Shown: positions 18,370 to 28,349 of the stretch, in pieces
Numbering within the stretch: the first letter of the stretch is position 1
How the letters are laid out: every line of letters begins with the position of its first letter
Origin: Stentor roeselii
Taxonomy: Eukaryota; Ciliophora; Heterotrichea; Heterotrichida; Stentoridae
Direction: 5' to 3'
Assembly (NCBI GenBank): GCA_006503475.1
Contig: RSEH01000150.1
Location: 1-64,000 of the forward strand
Length of the DNA stretch: 64,000 nt
Program-made: the position numbers and the translations under genes
The notes under the pieces: model-generated
The model's database searches: none
Seen by the model: only the letters and a program-made list of their open reading frames with translations
What the model was told of the DNA's origin: nothing

Positions 18370-20775
18370 ATGGAAGAAGATTGGGAAATTCTTGAATTGA
18401 CCGGACCTTATAATAGCGTTGCTGCACATTTACCTTCAAGTGGACTGGTTTACTCACTTGGGACAGTGATTGTAGTTTGGGACGTTTTGACAGACAAAAA
18501 AATTAACCTACGTTGTCACACAAGCCCGGTCACTTCCCTCAGTTTCTCAACGGACAACGAATACTTCATCTCAGTCGAGTTGTCCCCTCAGCCACTTCTC
18601 TGTCTATGGCGTTGGCGAAACCTTGAGCAGTTATCAGCGAAGTGGTTGCCATTCAAGCCCCGAGCATCGAACATCTCCTCAATCCACTCGTCCTTTTCCC
18701 ACAAAAAAATCATCATCATCGAGACAGAAGCCGAAGGAGGTTACCGTGCAAGTATCTGGGAAACATCTGAGAACTCTTTAAACATAAGACTCGTGGAAGA
18801 CCTCGAGTTAAATGAACCTTGTCTTGGAGTCGCGGTTCTTAACGACTTGCTTCAATTCGCGACCCTTGAACCCATTTGTTTAAAGCTGTGGTCGACTGAC
18901 ACCTGTACAGTCAACAAGCGATTTCACTTCAGAACAACGGTGAAAAGTTTTGAGTACTGCCGATCTCAGAGCATCTTCGCACTTTTACTAGAGAATAACT
19001 CAGTGCTTTTAATAAACCAACAAGGAAAGACCTTGTCACTTTTAGGACACTCGGGGTACGCCTTTGCCTCGATCAGCAATTCGAATGACTATGTTTATGT
19101 CGGGACTCGGGAAGGCAGTGTTTTGATTTATAACGTGAGGAACTACACCCTGTATAAAGAACTGCCTCAAACTCACGCTTGCCCTGTGAGGACTGTGAAG
19201 GTTAACAGTGGCAGTCTTATTTATGTGGTTTTTGATGATGCCACTGTTCAGGTCCTCAACCTCGCTGAAGGGCAGGTCTCGAATCAGAGCTCGGGCCATA
19301 ATTTGCCTTTGACCAGTGCAGCTTGGGCTGAAAGGCTCAATTTTTACTCAAGCAGCCTGGAAGGCTGCTTATATGTCTGGAGGTATATCGGGAAAGGATG
19401 GAATATGCAGGCGATGGACGTTTCAGGGGGAAAGGGAGATATTACTTCGTTAACTGTACACCCGAGTCACCGGCTGTTAGCAGTTGGGTTTAGTAAAGGA
19501 AGTTTGAAGTTATTTCAAACTGGTGAAAAGCCAAAGTTTTCTTCACTTTTGCAATTTGATAATTCTGCTATTAGAGGACTGAGCTACTCGCATTGTGGAC
19601 AGTTTCTTTCTGTTTTACATGAGTCTGGAGCGTGCTTTATTCTCAATCCTAAGCATGAGGTGGTCGCTGAACTGGAGCATAGCAGAACAAGGCCAAATCT
19701 TCTTCTTGCTAGTCATCAGATCTACTCGTCTCATGGTCTTCATTTGCTTACTGCCACGTGTAAGGAAGACTATCTGGTGAACTTGCAGGTATTCAAATGC
19801 TTGAAAGATCAAATTGAGAAACTTGATGAAAAGTCGTTGGAAATTGAAGGAGTTTGCACAGGAATCGCTTTTCACCCAAGTGGAAACTACCTCCTCGCTA
19901 CCAGCGACTTAGGGGGAATATTCATCTTCTCAGTCGAAAATGGCGATACGATGGGCGTGATAATCACTGAAAAAAACATCAGAGGATGTTTTATAGACCC
20001 TTCTGGACTTTACGTCGCCACTTTATCAGAAACCTTTGTCGACATTCACAATAAAATCCTAGTTTTCGAAGTGGGTACCGGCAAAAAATCATCAGAACTA
20101 GGAAGACTCGACAACATCATTCCTCAAACAGTGAAATGGAGCAACGATGGAAAATTTCTCCTTCTTGGAGGCATTTCCGGTATTTTATCAGTATGGAAAG
20201 TTCCTAAAATGATGATCAACACCATTCACGACATGTTATCAACAATGCAAAGCAACCCGTTCATCTGGCAAGAGTATCCAATCGAGTTAGAAATAAAGCA
20301 AATCCGCGGCGTGAAGCCTTCAAAGAAGCTAAAAGAAGTCCTCGTGATGCCCGAAGACGTCCAACGAGAACGCGGCGCTTTCGTCGACTCAGTCGTGGTA
20401 CTTGTGAACCGCCCTGAGAAGCCAAAAGAAAGAGTGAGCAGCAGGCCTCCACGAGTTTCTCGAATTCACGTTCCAGAAGAACCTTTTAAAACAAACTCCA
20501 GGTCAGAGACTCCAGTTTCCTTGAATCATCTTCAAAGAGACTACCGACCGACTTTAAAACACACTGTAAACGACTTTTATCATAAAAAAAGAGAAAATTT
20601 TCACCAAACCACGAAAAAATCGCCGATAATTGTAAAGTCAACACTTGTTGGCTCCAGTAGGACAGTTGAAAGCATCGACGTTGAATGTAACGGACCCAGT
20701 CACAACCCGGCTCATCGCCTTTACGAAAAAATTGAATCTAACCGTTCAGAGGACTCAGAAAGTAGATACCGATAA
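18370..20775 (+). CDS. WD40-repeat protein (about 12 repeats) with disordered tail
   Basis: 801 aa. Residues about 20-620 form WD40 repeats of irregular type (VIVVWDVLTDKK, SVLIYNVRNYTLY, GCLYVWRYIGKG, FIFSVENGDT). A basic Ser/Arg/Pro-rich tail follows. The arrangement resembles large ciliary and centrosomal WD proteins, but I cannot name the orthologue. It lies 26 bp after the coiled-coil gene and is convergent with the M14-like gene (15 bp between stops). Confidence 0.85.
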   Translation: MEEDWEILELTGPYNSVAAHLPSSGLVYSLGTVIVVWDVLTDKKINLRCHTSPVTSLSFSTDNEYFISVELSPQPLLCLWRWRNLEQLSAKWLPFKPRASNISSIHSSFSHKKIIIIETEAEGGYRASIWETSENSLNIRLVEDLELNEPCLGVAVLNDLLQFATLEPICLKLWSTDTCTVNKRFHFRTTVKSFEYCRSQSIFALLLENNSVLLINQQGKTLSLLGHSGYAFASISNSNDYVYVGTREGSVLIYNVRNYTLYKELPQTHACPVRTVKVNSGSLIYVVFDDATVQVLNLAEGQVSNQSSGHNLPLTSAAWAERLNFYSSSLEGCLYVWRYIGKGWNMQAMDVSGGKGDITSLTVHPSHRLLAVGFSKGSLKLFQTGEKPKFSSLLQFDNSAIRGLSYSHCGQFLSVLHESGACFILNPKHEVVAELEHSRTRPNLLLASHQIYSSHGLHLLTATCKEDYLVNLQVFKCLKDQIEKLDEKSLEIEGVCTGIAFHPSGNYLLATSDLGGIFIFSVENGDTMGVIITEKNIRGCFIDPSGLYVATLSETFVDIHNKILVFEVGTGKKSSELGRLDNIIPQTVKWSNDGKFLLLGGISGILSVWKVPKMMINTIHDMLSTMQSNPFIWQEYPIELEIKQIRGVKPSKKLKEVLVMPEDVQRERGAFVDSVVVLVNRPEKPKERVSSRPPRVSRIHVPEEPFKTNSRSETPVSLNHLQRDYRPTLKHTVNDFYHKKRENFHQTTKKSPIIVKSTLVGSSRTVESIDVECNGPSHNPAHRLYEKIESNRSEDSESRYR

Positions 20776-20790
20776 TATAATAAACTAGTT

Positions 20791-23277
20791 TTAAGAATTA
20801 GATGAAGAACTTGATGGTGAACTATCTGAAGATTTACTTGAGGAACTTTTCTTAGCTTTCACGATGGGGACTGAAGGAATCCCTGTGAATAAAGAAGGAT
20901 GTGACATGGGAGGACCTGGCTTTCTTTGGTTTGAACCAGTTGGTGTGAAACTGTCTTTTACAGTTTTAGACTCAGATACAGGCATTATTTCAAATTCGCC
21001 GTCATCGCTTTTTTCAGTGTGAGGTTTGTAAACAGGGGGAAAACCTGAAGCGCCGAAGATAGAAACGTTCGGAGCATGTAAGATTTCGATGTCGTCTTCA
21101 GACCCGCTGTCCTTCAGCACCACAGGTCCACTGGGTCTTTTATTTTCATTTCTGGGAGTTTCTTCCTTTGCCAAACTAGAAGGGGGGAGTCTAGGTTCTT
21201 CTTTGTTAAGATTAAAACCAGTCGGTTGTCTGACCTCGTTTTTCACGTTGAATTCAGGAGCACTTCCATAATCCATCGGCGCTAAAGGCCTTAAATTTGT
21301 TTCAGGCAAGTCGTTTTTTTTTATTTGAGGACCTGAGGATGTTGGAATTTCTTCTTTCGGGAATGATGGAGTCGAGTAATTTCCTTTAGGCGACCCTGGT
21401 CTTTTTATTATCTCGGGATCGGGACTTTTCACTGGAACTTTTGAACGATTTGGCACGTTGATCACAGGACTCGCTGATCGTTTCTCGTCGTCGTCAATTG
21501 CGAACTTCTGGGTGTTAATTGGAATTGAAACTGTTTTAATTGGCTCTGAGATTTTTCCTGTTCGCAGAGGACTTGACTCAGCTTTAAAGGCAGGTCTTTG
21601 TTCGAAGCTTTTTTCTGGAGTTTTTGCCTCTGGGGAGTGGTTTTCAGGGGATTTTACTGTTTTTACCTCGCGTTTCACGTATTCTGAGCTGTATTCTTCT
21701 TCATCGTCTTCTGATGGAAAGGTTTTGTAAAGTTTTATCAGGTATAAAATGGAAAGAATCAGAAAAAGTGAAATGAAAAAAGTCACAAGTCCTACTGCGA
21801 CTCCTTCGTGGTGACCTGCAGAGCGGTACCATGACCTGCAAGATAAGAAATTGCAAGAAACAAGTCCTGAACTTCCTGAGTCTTCTGAAGACGGAAGGAA
21901 ACCAGTGATGTTCTCGATTGTCATGATTTTTGATGAAAGTAGGGAATATGAGTTTGAATCACTTGAACCTGATAGAATTAGCTGAAAGTTCAGGTTTAAA
22001 CTGAAGAAGCCTGCTTCGCCTTTTAGTAGAAGAGTTGTTTTTATGGTCTTGCTGGATAGTTCTTTTAGATCAAATGAGTAGTTGCTTGAAGATAATGATC
22101 TGGAACGAGATGAGTTTTGATCTTGGTTTACTTCTGATAAGTCTACTTCTTCTACTGTCAGGTTGGCAGTAGTCGAATTATACTCCATAAACAAATCAAC
22201 CGAGTGATTCAATTTCGAAGGATTTCTCGCAACAAACACCACCTCCACAACAACACTAGACTCACCTTCCAAGTTCTCTCCCTCAGAAACATTCCAAGAC
22301 CCCTCTAAAATCTCCAAAGCTTTCAAACTCGCATTAAAAATCTTAACAACATTCTCATAATACTTCTTGCAACTCTTTAAAATTTCACTTCCATCCACAA
22401 CACTACTTTCAATTCCAAGCTGCATGGAATAAACTCCTAAACTCGCTCCATAATCAACAAAACTTCCTCCAAAACTTCCAAGTCCAAGACTTTCCGAATT
22501 TCCAACTTTAACACCCAGAGTCTTCAGTTCCTCATAACTCTGATTAAGATACTCACTTCCAAAGTCCTTCAACGACGAAGAGTAAGTCCAAGGAATGACA
22601 ATTTGATCTTGAAGTCCATCAAAGTGCATCCAAATAAAAACATTATTTTTCATAATCAAATCACGAATCACAGAAGTTTCTTTTTCTGAAAAAGCTTTTT
22701 TCCCTTGATAAGTATCATTGCAAGGGTTTTTCTCTTCATCTGTCGCATCCAGTCCGAATTTAAACTCGAAGTTTCTGTTCAAGTCAACACCCGGGTTGGT
22801 CCTACTTGATCTTTACCCGCATTCTTGTTGGAAGTTCTTGAGAAAGATGCTCAGGGTGTTATTTTCATTCGTCATGTTGTAAAAGGCGTCGATGTTTACC
22901 ATCGGCAAGATGATTATCGAGAAGTAGTTTCTTAGAAATTTTGATTGATCTGAACTTTCTTGGCTTAAGGACCCGGCAAGGTATAAAGCCATCGTTGTTG
23001 CAAGGGGTTGAGTCGTTGTGTGACTTGCAGTGATCAAAATCGTTGAATTCGATGATTTTGACCCACTTTTCGCTGTCAGAGAAAAACTATTCAGCTGGTT
23101 GTTGTTCACGGTCGTCCCCAGCAAGGCTTTTTTGAACTTGTTAGAAGAAAAAGAAGTCAGAAAACTCGAAGCGTTCTCAGGAGTCATGTAGCCTTCAATA
23201 GCGCCTTCTTCTAAAGCGTCGTACCAGGCTGACTTGCTGAGGAAAAAGAAGAAAAAGGCAAAAAGCAGGGTTTTCAT
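20791..23277 (-). CDS. Type I membrane protein with a degenerate M14 carboxypeptidase domain
   Basis: Exons 23277-22817 and 22801-20791 are joined over a 15-nt intron (gtaaagatcaagtag), giving 823 aa. A signal peptide (MKTLLFAFFFFFLSKSA) leads into an M14 metallocarboxypeptidase fold. Recognisable parts are IIILPMVNIDAFYN, then across the junction CGTNPGVDLNRNFEFKFG, the P-C-NDTYQGKKAFSEKET block, and MHFDGLQDQIVIPWTY. The catalytic set is missing. The usual HxxE Zn site aligns with HTTTQP, and the catalytic Glu segment aligns with YSMQLGIE. A linker and one transmembrane helix (FFISLFLILSILYLIKLY) follow. The cytosolic tail is about 330 aa, rich in Ser/Pro/Glu. It is probably a surface binding or adhesion protein rather than a peptidase. 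Confidence 0.85.
22802..22816 (-). other. 15-nt spliceosomal intron in the M14-like gene
   Basis: Sense sequence gtaaagatcaagtag. It splits a Gly codon. Removal links QECG to TNPGVDLNRNF, the diagnostic M14 motif, which strongly supports the junction. Confidence 0.92.
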
Positions 23278-23684
23278 TATTATTTGGGTTTAGATGATTG
23301 AAGTATTTTTTGAAGATTAAGGCAGTGAGTTGAAGATTTTAGAAGATGGTTTATTTTGATCGTAGGTTTTTTAAAGAAAGGTTTTGGGTTTAGTGTTTTG
23401 GGTATTGGACTTTGGGTTTTGGGTTTTGGGTTTTGGAAATATTGAAGTCAACATCGAGTTTCACCTGTTTTTCCATCAAGTCCTGAAAGCAAGATTTAAC
23501 CCGAGTGTCATGTCAGTCTTCAAACATTCAGCTTACAATATCTTTTGTCTTTATTCATTGGTCTATAATCAATATCAATACCCTTGACCCATGACTTAAA
23601 AAAGATCAATTCTCAGCCACAAACTATTCACTCCATTTTTATTGCTTTTTCGAAAATTCCAATTTACCTAATAAACAATTAAAA
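23278..23684. other. Spacer between two minus-strand genes, with a G-rich block
   Basis: 407 bp between the start of the M14-like gene and the stop of the inositol phosphatase gene. Next to the M14 start the plus strand is G/T-rich; next to the phosphatase stop it is C/A-rich. A run of TTTTGGG-like repeats lies at 23381-23436. No gene is supported. The 67-codon plus-strand frame here (23384-23587) runs through the repeat and looks fortuitous. Confidence 0.5.
23381..23436 (+). repeat. Short TTTTGGG-type repeat run (potential G-quadruplex)
   Basis: Several closely spaced GGG tracts are separated by TTT or TTTT (for example ttgggttttgggttttggg). Four such tracts could fold a G-quadruplex. It resembles spirotrich telomere repeats only superficially, and it is internal, short and imperfect. 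It lies about 100-160 bp upstream of the M14-like gene. Confidence 0.7.
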
Positions 23685-25805
23685 TTAAAACCTGTTCAAA
23701 TCACTCTTCTTACAAACATTAAAAGTCCACTGCCCTTCAATTTCACCCACAACACGACTTTCGAATTCCAAGTCAAACTTGAATCCAGTAGTAATATTAG
23801 TTTCAAAAGTTTGATTAAAATCGAATCCTTTCAACTTTCCAACAAATTCAACAACTTCCTTCAACAAAAGACTAGAATTTCCCTGCAAAACAACTTGACT
23901 TTCAACAATAATCAACAAAAGTGCCAAGTTAATCCTAAGTGTCTTTAAAATTTCAGGATCTGCAAAAATCAAAGTCAAAACCGGCAAACTTTGATGATCA
24001 AATCGAATAATTCCTGAATTTCCAATTAAAACCTGAGAAGACTTCGGAGAGCCTTCAAGAAAAAAAGAGTGAAAAGTGACCATCGCATGACTTGCTTGAG
24101 TTTCTTCGAAGTACCTGACAGTTAAATCTTGTATTTCAATGACTCCAAGAAGTGTCTCATTATTTTCTTGAGGTAAGTCAATAGGTACAAACCATTCTTT
24201 CGCAAATGTCTGAAAAAGACAAAAGACCGGTCGATGGTCAGAGCCATAACAAAGAGGAATCGAATCATAAAGTCCTGGAATGATTTCCTCAAAAGCCTTG
24301 AAAAGAATCCTGTCAGTCCAACTGGGTGTCTGTTCTCTTTTATTACTCCACTCTTGACTATTCTTAAAACAACGGTAAGTTGGTTTGAATTTTTTGACAG
24401 GTTCTTTAAAAATGCTTAAATTTTTATTCTCAGTCATCTGATGCCCCAGCTGGTCCTTTTCCATCAGGCCTTCCAATTCGCCAGTTTCAATGAGCTGCAC
24501 TGCTTTGAAGTAGTTTTCCTCAACGCGGTAGTTCAAGTCGCCCATCCAGAAGACGTAGTCGAACTCGACAGTGAACTCAAGGTGACCAGGTCGCATTGAA
24601 AGCAGGTCTCGGGTGTTCTGTGCTCGCATTTGGACTCGCGAGTGTCTCGCTGCCAGATGACAGGACAAAAAGCAGTAAGAAGTATCTTCCAAGCGAAAAG
24701 AAAGCAGAACTCCTCCTTTATTTCCGATGATATTCGCTATTCCTGTAGGCTTTTTCATTGTCTTGACCTCAGAAATACCTGGCAGTAAGACCGACCTGGT
24801 ATAAGAAACGATAAACATGTCCCACATAGAAATGTAAGAAATCAGGCAATATCCTCGATTTTCAAGGTAAAGACTTAATTCTTTCAGCCAAATGTTTATT
24901 TTTCCACATTCTTGGAAACCGAAAGTCATGATGTCTGATGTCCTTGCTTGTTCCAGCATCATGTCAAATGTGGAAGTGATTGGCTCTGCCTTCCTTCCCA
25001 GGTTCCATGTAAAGACGAAGACTGAAACTTGTGACTTTCGGATTTTTTCACTGTGAGTGACTCTTTCAGGAAATTTTTTGAGAAAAACGTGAGAAGTGAA
25101 ATGATATTTCATGTGAACTGATGCGAAAAGAACCTCAAGGCCGCCTTTTGGTGAAAGAAGTTCTAACTTGCAAGGCTCGTCACAGTAAAACTTAAGGCCG
25201 AGGTTTTCAATTGCGTACTTTTTTAACATCTTTCTTTCTCTGGTGAAGAGAAAGACCAAGTTTGAGTCGTTATCAAGGACAAGGTACCTCTTCTCCTGGG
25301 AAACCCTGCCAAGTACGAGGACGTTGTAGTTAAAAAGATGCTTTTCATTCAAAAGACTCGCTTCTTGAGAATTCTGCAGATTTAGCCAAGAGAATCTTCT
25401 TTTGGTCTTCAATCCTGCAACGTCCTGTGCGAAGATAACTGATTGTTTTGCTTGAAATTTCGATTCTCTTAAAGATCTCTGCAACTTCTGAGCGATTTCT
25501 AAGAATTCATTAAGTTCCTCATCATTTGCAAAGAGGATGTTTAATGTTTTATACTTGGCTTCAGGACATAACTCGATGTTTAAATGACTTAAGTTTGACT
25601 TTTTCAAGAACTTTTTGATGAATTTTATTGAAAAGTTTTTATGGTTTTTCTTATCCACCTTTGAGATGTGAAAAGAACAGTCTTCAAACTCAAACCAAAT
25701 CATTCTCTTTTGCTTGATTCCAAAGCGGTTTATTTTTTTCACATAGTAATTTCGACTTTCTTCCTCCACCGGGGCCGCCTGGGTGTTAATTTTTTTAATC
25801 ACCAT
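23685..25805 (-). CDS. Inositol polyphosphate 5-phosphatase
   Basis: 706 aa. The catalytic domain (residues about 265-560) carries the type II 5-phosphatase motifs in order: FVFTWNLG, FGFQECG, SCHLAARHSR, WMGDLNYR, TPSWTDRIL (usual P.WCDR, with Cys to Thr) and YGSDHRPVFC. The enzyme should remove the 5-phosphate from phosphoinositides or inositol phosphates at membranes. The first 250 aa have a PH-like look (ISKVDKKNH, LNILFANDEELNEFLE). About 140 residues after the catalytic domain could be a C2- or ASH-like domain. ATG is at 25805. The closest animal subfamily (OCRL/INPP5B versus SHIP) is not decided. Confidence 0.9.
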   Translation of the reverse strand: MVIKKINTQAAPVEEESRNYYVKKINRFGIKQKRMIWFEFEDCSFHISKVDKKNHKNFSIKFIKKFLKKSNLSHLNIELCPEAKYKTLNILFANDEELNEFLEIAQKLQRSLRESKFQAKQSVIFAQDVAGLKTKRRFSWLNLQNSQEASLLNEKHLFNYNVLVLGRVSQEKRYLVLDNDSNLVFLFTRERKMLKKYAIENLGLKFYCDEPCKLELLSPKGGLEVLFASVHMKYHFTSHVFLKKFPERVTHSEKIRKSQVSVFVFTWNLGRKAEPITSTFDMMLEQARTSDIMTFGFQECGKINIWLKELSLYLENRGYCLISYISMWDMFIVSYTRSVLLPGISEVKTMKKPTGIANIIGNKGGVLLSFRLEDTSYCFLSCHLAARHSRVQMRAQNTRDLLSMRPGHLEFTVEFDYVFWMGDLNYRVEENYFKAVQLIETGELEGLMEKDQLGHQMTENKNLSIFKEPVKKFKPTYRCFKNSQEWSNKREQTPSWTDRILFKAFEEIIPGLYDSIPLCYGSDHRPVFCLFQTFAKEWFVPIDLPQENNETLLGVIEIQDLTVRYFEETQASHAMVTFHSFFLEGSPKSSQVLIGNSGIIRFDHQSLPVLTLIFADPEILKTLRINLALLLIIVESQVVLQGNSSLLLKEVVEFVGKLKGFDFNQTFETNITTGFKFDLEFESRVVGEIEGQWTFNVCKKSDLNRF

Positions 25806-25889
25806 AAAAATGCAGTCTAAAGCGAAAAACTTCTTCTCAGAAGTTCTAAACTCAAGAAAAACATTAGCGAATTCAGCACTGATTAGAAA

Positions 25890-26525
25890 TTACTTGATTT
25901 TTTTATAAGAAAATTGAATCATTTTAAAAGCAATATCTTCCACTACCAGTTCTTTCAGCTTAAAAAGCCATTCTTCTTCACCTTGACTGTTCAAAATAGA
26001 AATTCCTGGCTCTGGGTCAATTTTCGCGATGATGATTTTTTGCTGTTTTTTGCTATTTGCTGAGTAAGCCACTTGAACGAACTCTCGAAGGATTTCGTTT
26101 GGATCTGGCGCCACAAACGTGTCATTTGGGTCTTCTTTGTTTAGGAAAATGTCGAGTTTTTCGTTGTGGATCAGATTTGCTAGTCCTTCCTGGTCGATCA
26201 GGTCTCGAATGGCAAGGGACTCGTCTTGATAGGAGATTAAGTGAATTTCGCCTTGTTGGAAGATGAAAAAACGAACTTCCTCGTTTTGGTCTAGGTTGAA
26301 TAAAGAGTTTTGTTGGAGTGTTCCTCGTCTTTTTGGGTTTAGTGAACGTCGGATTGATTCTAAAGAGTCTAGCTTTTCGTCGATTATTAGGGAATAGGTG
26401 AAGTTTTCTAGGTATTTTAGTTCTAGAACTCGGCAAAGAACTGACTCTTGGATGTTGGAAAGATGCTCTTCGTAGTCTTCTTCGTCTAGGTCGTCTTCTG
26501 ATTGATAATGGAATGATAAGTCCAT
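25890..26525 (-). CDS. Acidic hypothetical protein
   Basis: 211 aa. It begins with a very acidic stretch (SEDDLDEEDYEEHL). A mixed alpha/beta sequence follows with hydrophobic strands (VRFFIFQQGEIHLISY, KIIIAKIDPEPGISIL). No known domain is recognised. ATG is at 26525. It is followed 84 bp later by the inositol phosphatase on the same strand. The codon use is like that of its neighbours. Confidence 0.65.
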   Translation of the reverse strand: MDLSFHYQSEDDLDEEDYEEHLSNIQESVLCRVLELKYLENFTYSLIIDEKLDSLESIRRSLNPKRRGTLQQNSLFNLDQNEEVRFFIFQQGEIHLISYQDESLAIRDLIDQEGLANLIHNEKLDIFLNKEDPNDTFVAPDPNEILREFVQVAYSANSKKQQKIIIAKIDPEPGISILNSQGEEEWLFKLKELVVEDIAFKMIQFSYKKIK

Positions 26526-26821
26526 ATGAATATGAGGTAGGATGGATTATGGAGGATATTGATTTAAGATTTGAATTTTTATGTTTTTGAGGATTGGAGA
26601 TCTAGGAATAGATCGATGATAGACATTGATTTTCTGTAAGTGTTTTTGGTGAATATAAAACCTTTCTAAAATTTCCATCAATAATCAAAGCCAATCACTT
26701 ATTTACTCTTCCAACTATATTCTATATTCAATTATTAATACAGGAACCCTCTACCGATAAACCAGAATTAAGGAAAAACTTTCACAACCCGTACAAAATG
26801 TCCAACTGAAATAGTTTTACA

Positions 26822-27307
26822 ATGGAAGTAAGGAAAAAGGTGAAAAACCATTCATCAAAATTTAAAAAAACCCAGAAGCTCTTTACCGAAATTATAAAAT
26901 CAAATATAAAATACGGGAAAATCTTATCAAAAATAAAATCAGTCTACGAGCAAGAAATATCCAAGAAAAACTCTCAATTTTCAGACACTTTCGATAAAAA
27001 TTCCTCTGAAAAGTTCCTTAAAAAGTCAGAATATCCTCCCAAACGTTTTAAAATCCGAAGTATGGGCCACATAAAAGTCCCATCAGAAACAAACTCATCT
27101 TTACTAAGCCAAAACTCTTCAAATTCCCAAACAAGTCATCAATCAAATCAAAAATTTTCATCAAAGCAAGGCCACCACCGAATAAACCTGATATCAATGC
27201 CATCAGTTCTAACAGGTTTAAACCCAAGTAAATCAGGTCCATCATTAAAGCGAATCCAAAACCTAAACCCTTCTTTTTCTTCATTCTCCAAGCTGCCCCT
27301 TTCCTAA
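26822..27307 (+). CDS. Basic, Ser/Asn-rich hypothetical protein
   Basis: 161 aa from ATG 26822, rich in Lys, Ser, Asn and Gln and probably mostly disordered after a helical start (KTQKLFTEIIKSNIKYGKIL). No domain is seen. Its 5' flank is A/C-rich, as is usual here. The first of two secreted-protein genes begins 24 bp downstream. Confidence 0.5.
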   Translation: MEVRKKVKNHSSKFKKTQKLFTEIIKSNIKYGKILSKIKSVYEQEISKKNSQFSDTFDKNSSEKFLKKSEYPPKRFKIRSMGHIKVPSETNSSLLSQNSSNSQTSHQSNQKFSSKQGHHRINLISMPSVLTGLNPSKSGPSLKRIQNLNPSFSSFSKLPLS

Positions 27308-27331
27308 CTAAAATTAATAAATCTTAGATAA

Positions 27332-27766
27332 ATGGTGAAATCCCTTCTTTTGTTACTTATCATTTTCCAATCCCTCGGAGAAGACATGCAAGAAGAAAAA
27401 TGCTATAAAAAATTACGTGACTTAGAAAAAAGTGTTTATTATCTGAAGCCAAATAACGTCAGTCCAAGCAGTTCAGCTTTTGTTGAAGAGCGTCTTTCTG
27501 AATTCTTTTCACTTCTTCCAGATACTCTTATCAGCTGTGCTGGTGTTTTTGAATATAATCTGCAGGCATCGGTGTCAGGCTTGCAGCCTGACTTGTTCTT
27601 TATCACTGGGTGTGAGACTGGGTATAGTCAGTTCATTGATCAGGTGAGAAGAATTGCGAAGGTTTTTGCTAATGGAAGCATTGGAGAGGTTTCTATTGCT
27701 TGTGAAAGACTCTCTGTGATTAGAACGGCTTTGTTTGAGAAATGCTCTGCTTGTTTAGGACCTTAA
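27332..27766 (+). CDS. Small secreted Cys-containing protein, copy 1 of a tandem pair
   Basis: 144 aa with a clear signal peptide (MVKSLLLLLIIFQSLGED). The mature part has several cysteines and the segment FFSLLPDTLISCAGVF, which matches FWSLLPEWTTTCKGIF in the next gene. The two are therefore diverged tandem duplicates of a secreted helical family I do not recognise. The stop is only 11 bp before the ATG of copy 2. It probably acts outside the cell or in secretory granules; this is inferred from the signal peptide only. Confidence 0.75.
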   Translation: MVKSLLLLLIIFQSLGEDMQEEKCYKKLRDLEKSVYYLKPNNVSPSSSAFVEERLSEFFSLLPDTLISCAGVFEYNLQASVSGLQPDLFFITGCETGYSQFIDQVRRIAKVFANGSIGEVSIACERLSVIRTALFEKCSACLGP

Positions 27767-27777
27767 TGATAATATAA

Positions 27778-28335
27778 ATGGCTTTTTCTTGCAAGCTCGT
27801 CCTTTTTATTCTCCTCTCCTTCGCCTCGGCTAGGGAGGAGAATAACTTACAAGACATGAATAGCTTTGTTAATTGTCTTGCTGATGCTGTCGTACTTGAA
27901 GGGTATTTGTTGAGGTCAGCTGCTGAACTGGCCACTGGTATTTTCATTCCAAGTGCCATGAAAGACTTGAAGCATTTCTGGTCATTATTGCCAGAATGGA
28001 CAACGACCTGCAAAGGAATATTTTCAAGTAAATCAGAAATAAGCGAAGAGTCTCAACAGTTGCTGGCAGAGTTGGAGCAATTAATGTCTCAAGAGTTTCC
28101 TGCTCTGACTTCCGTGGACCTGATGAAGCTAAAAACAAGTTTAATGAAATCGGGCAGGTTCAAAGGAATGGAACAAGTGAATGTTCCTCAGGATTGTTTG
28201 GAAGGGTTTTTGTTCTCGGTTAAACAAGTCTTTCTTGTCAGCCAAGCTCTGAACAGAGAGGAATTTGAAGAGGCTAGTCGAATTATGAGTAGTCTTTCTT
28301 TTGTCTCTTCGAGTGTCCTTAAGTCATGTCAGTAG
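27778..28335 (+). CDS. Small secreted Cys-containing protein, copy 2
   Basis: 185 aa with a signal peptide (MAFSCKLVLFILLSFASA). It shares the core motif FWSLLPEW...CKGIF and the terminal Cys pattern with the preceding gene. Other cysteines (FVNCLADAV, PQDCLEGF, LKSCQ) suggest disulphide-stabilised helices. It is longer than copy 1 in the middle. The stop is TAG. The next gene starts 14 bp later on the same strand. Confidence 0.75.
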   Translation: MAFSCKLVLFILLSFASAREENNLQDMNSFVNCLADAVVLEGYLLRSAAELATGIFIPSAMKDLKHFWSLLPEWTTTCKGIFSSKSEISEESQQLLAELEQLMSQEFPALTSVDLMKLKTSLMKSGRFKGMEQVNVPQDCLEGFLFSVKQVFLVSQALNREEFEEASRIMSSLSFVSSSVLKSCQ

Positions 28336-28349
28336 TTAAGACCTTATAA

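Noticed and set aside
23381-23436. Internal telomere repeat
   Set aside because: Imperfect, short and internal; it fits TTTTGGG only loosely and no chromosome end is nearby.
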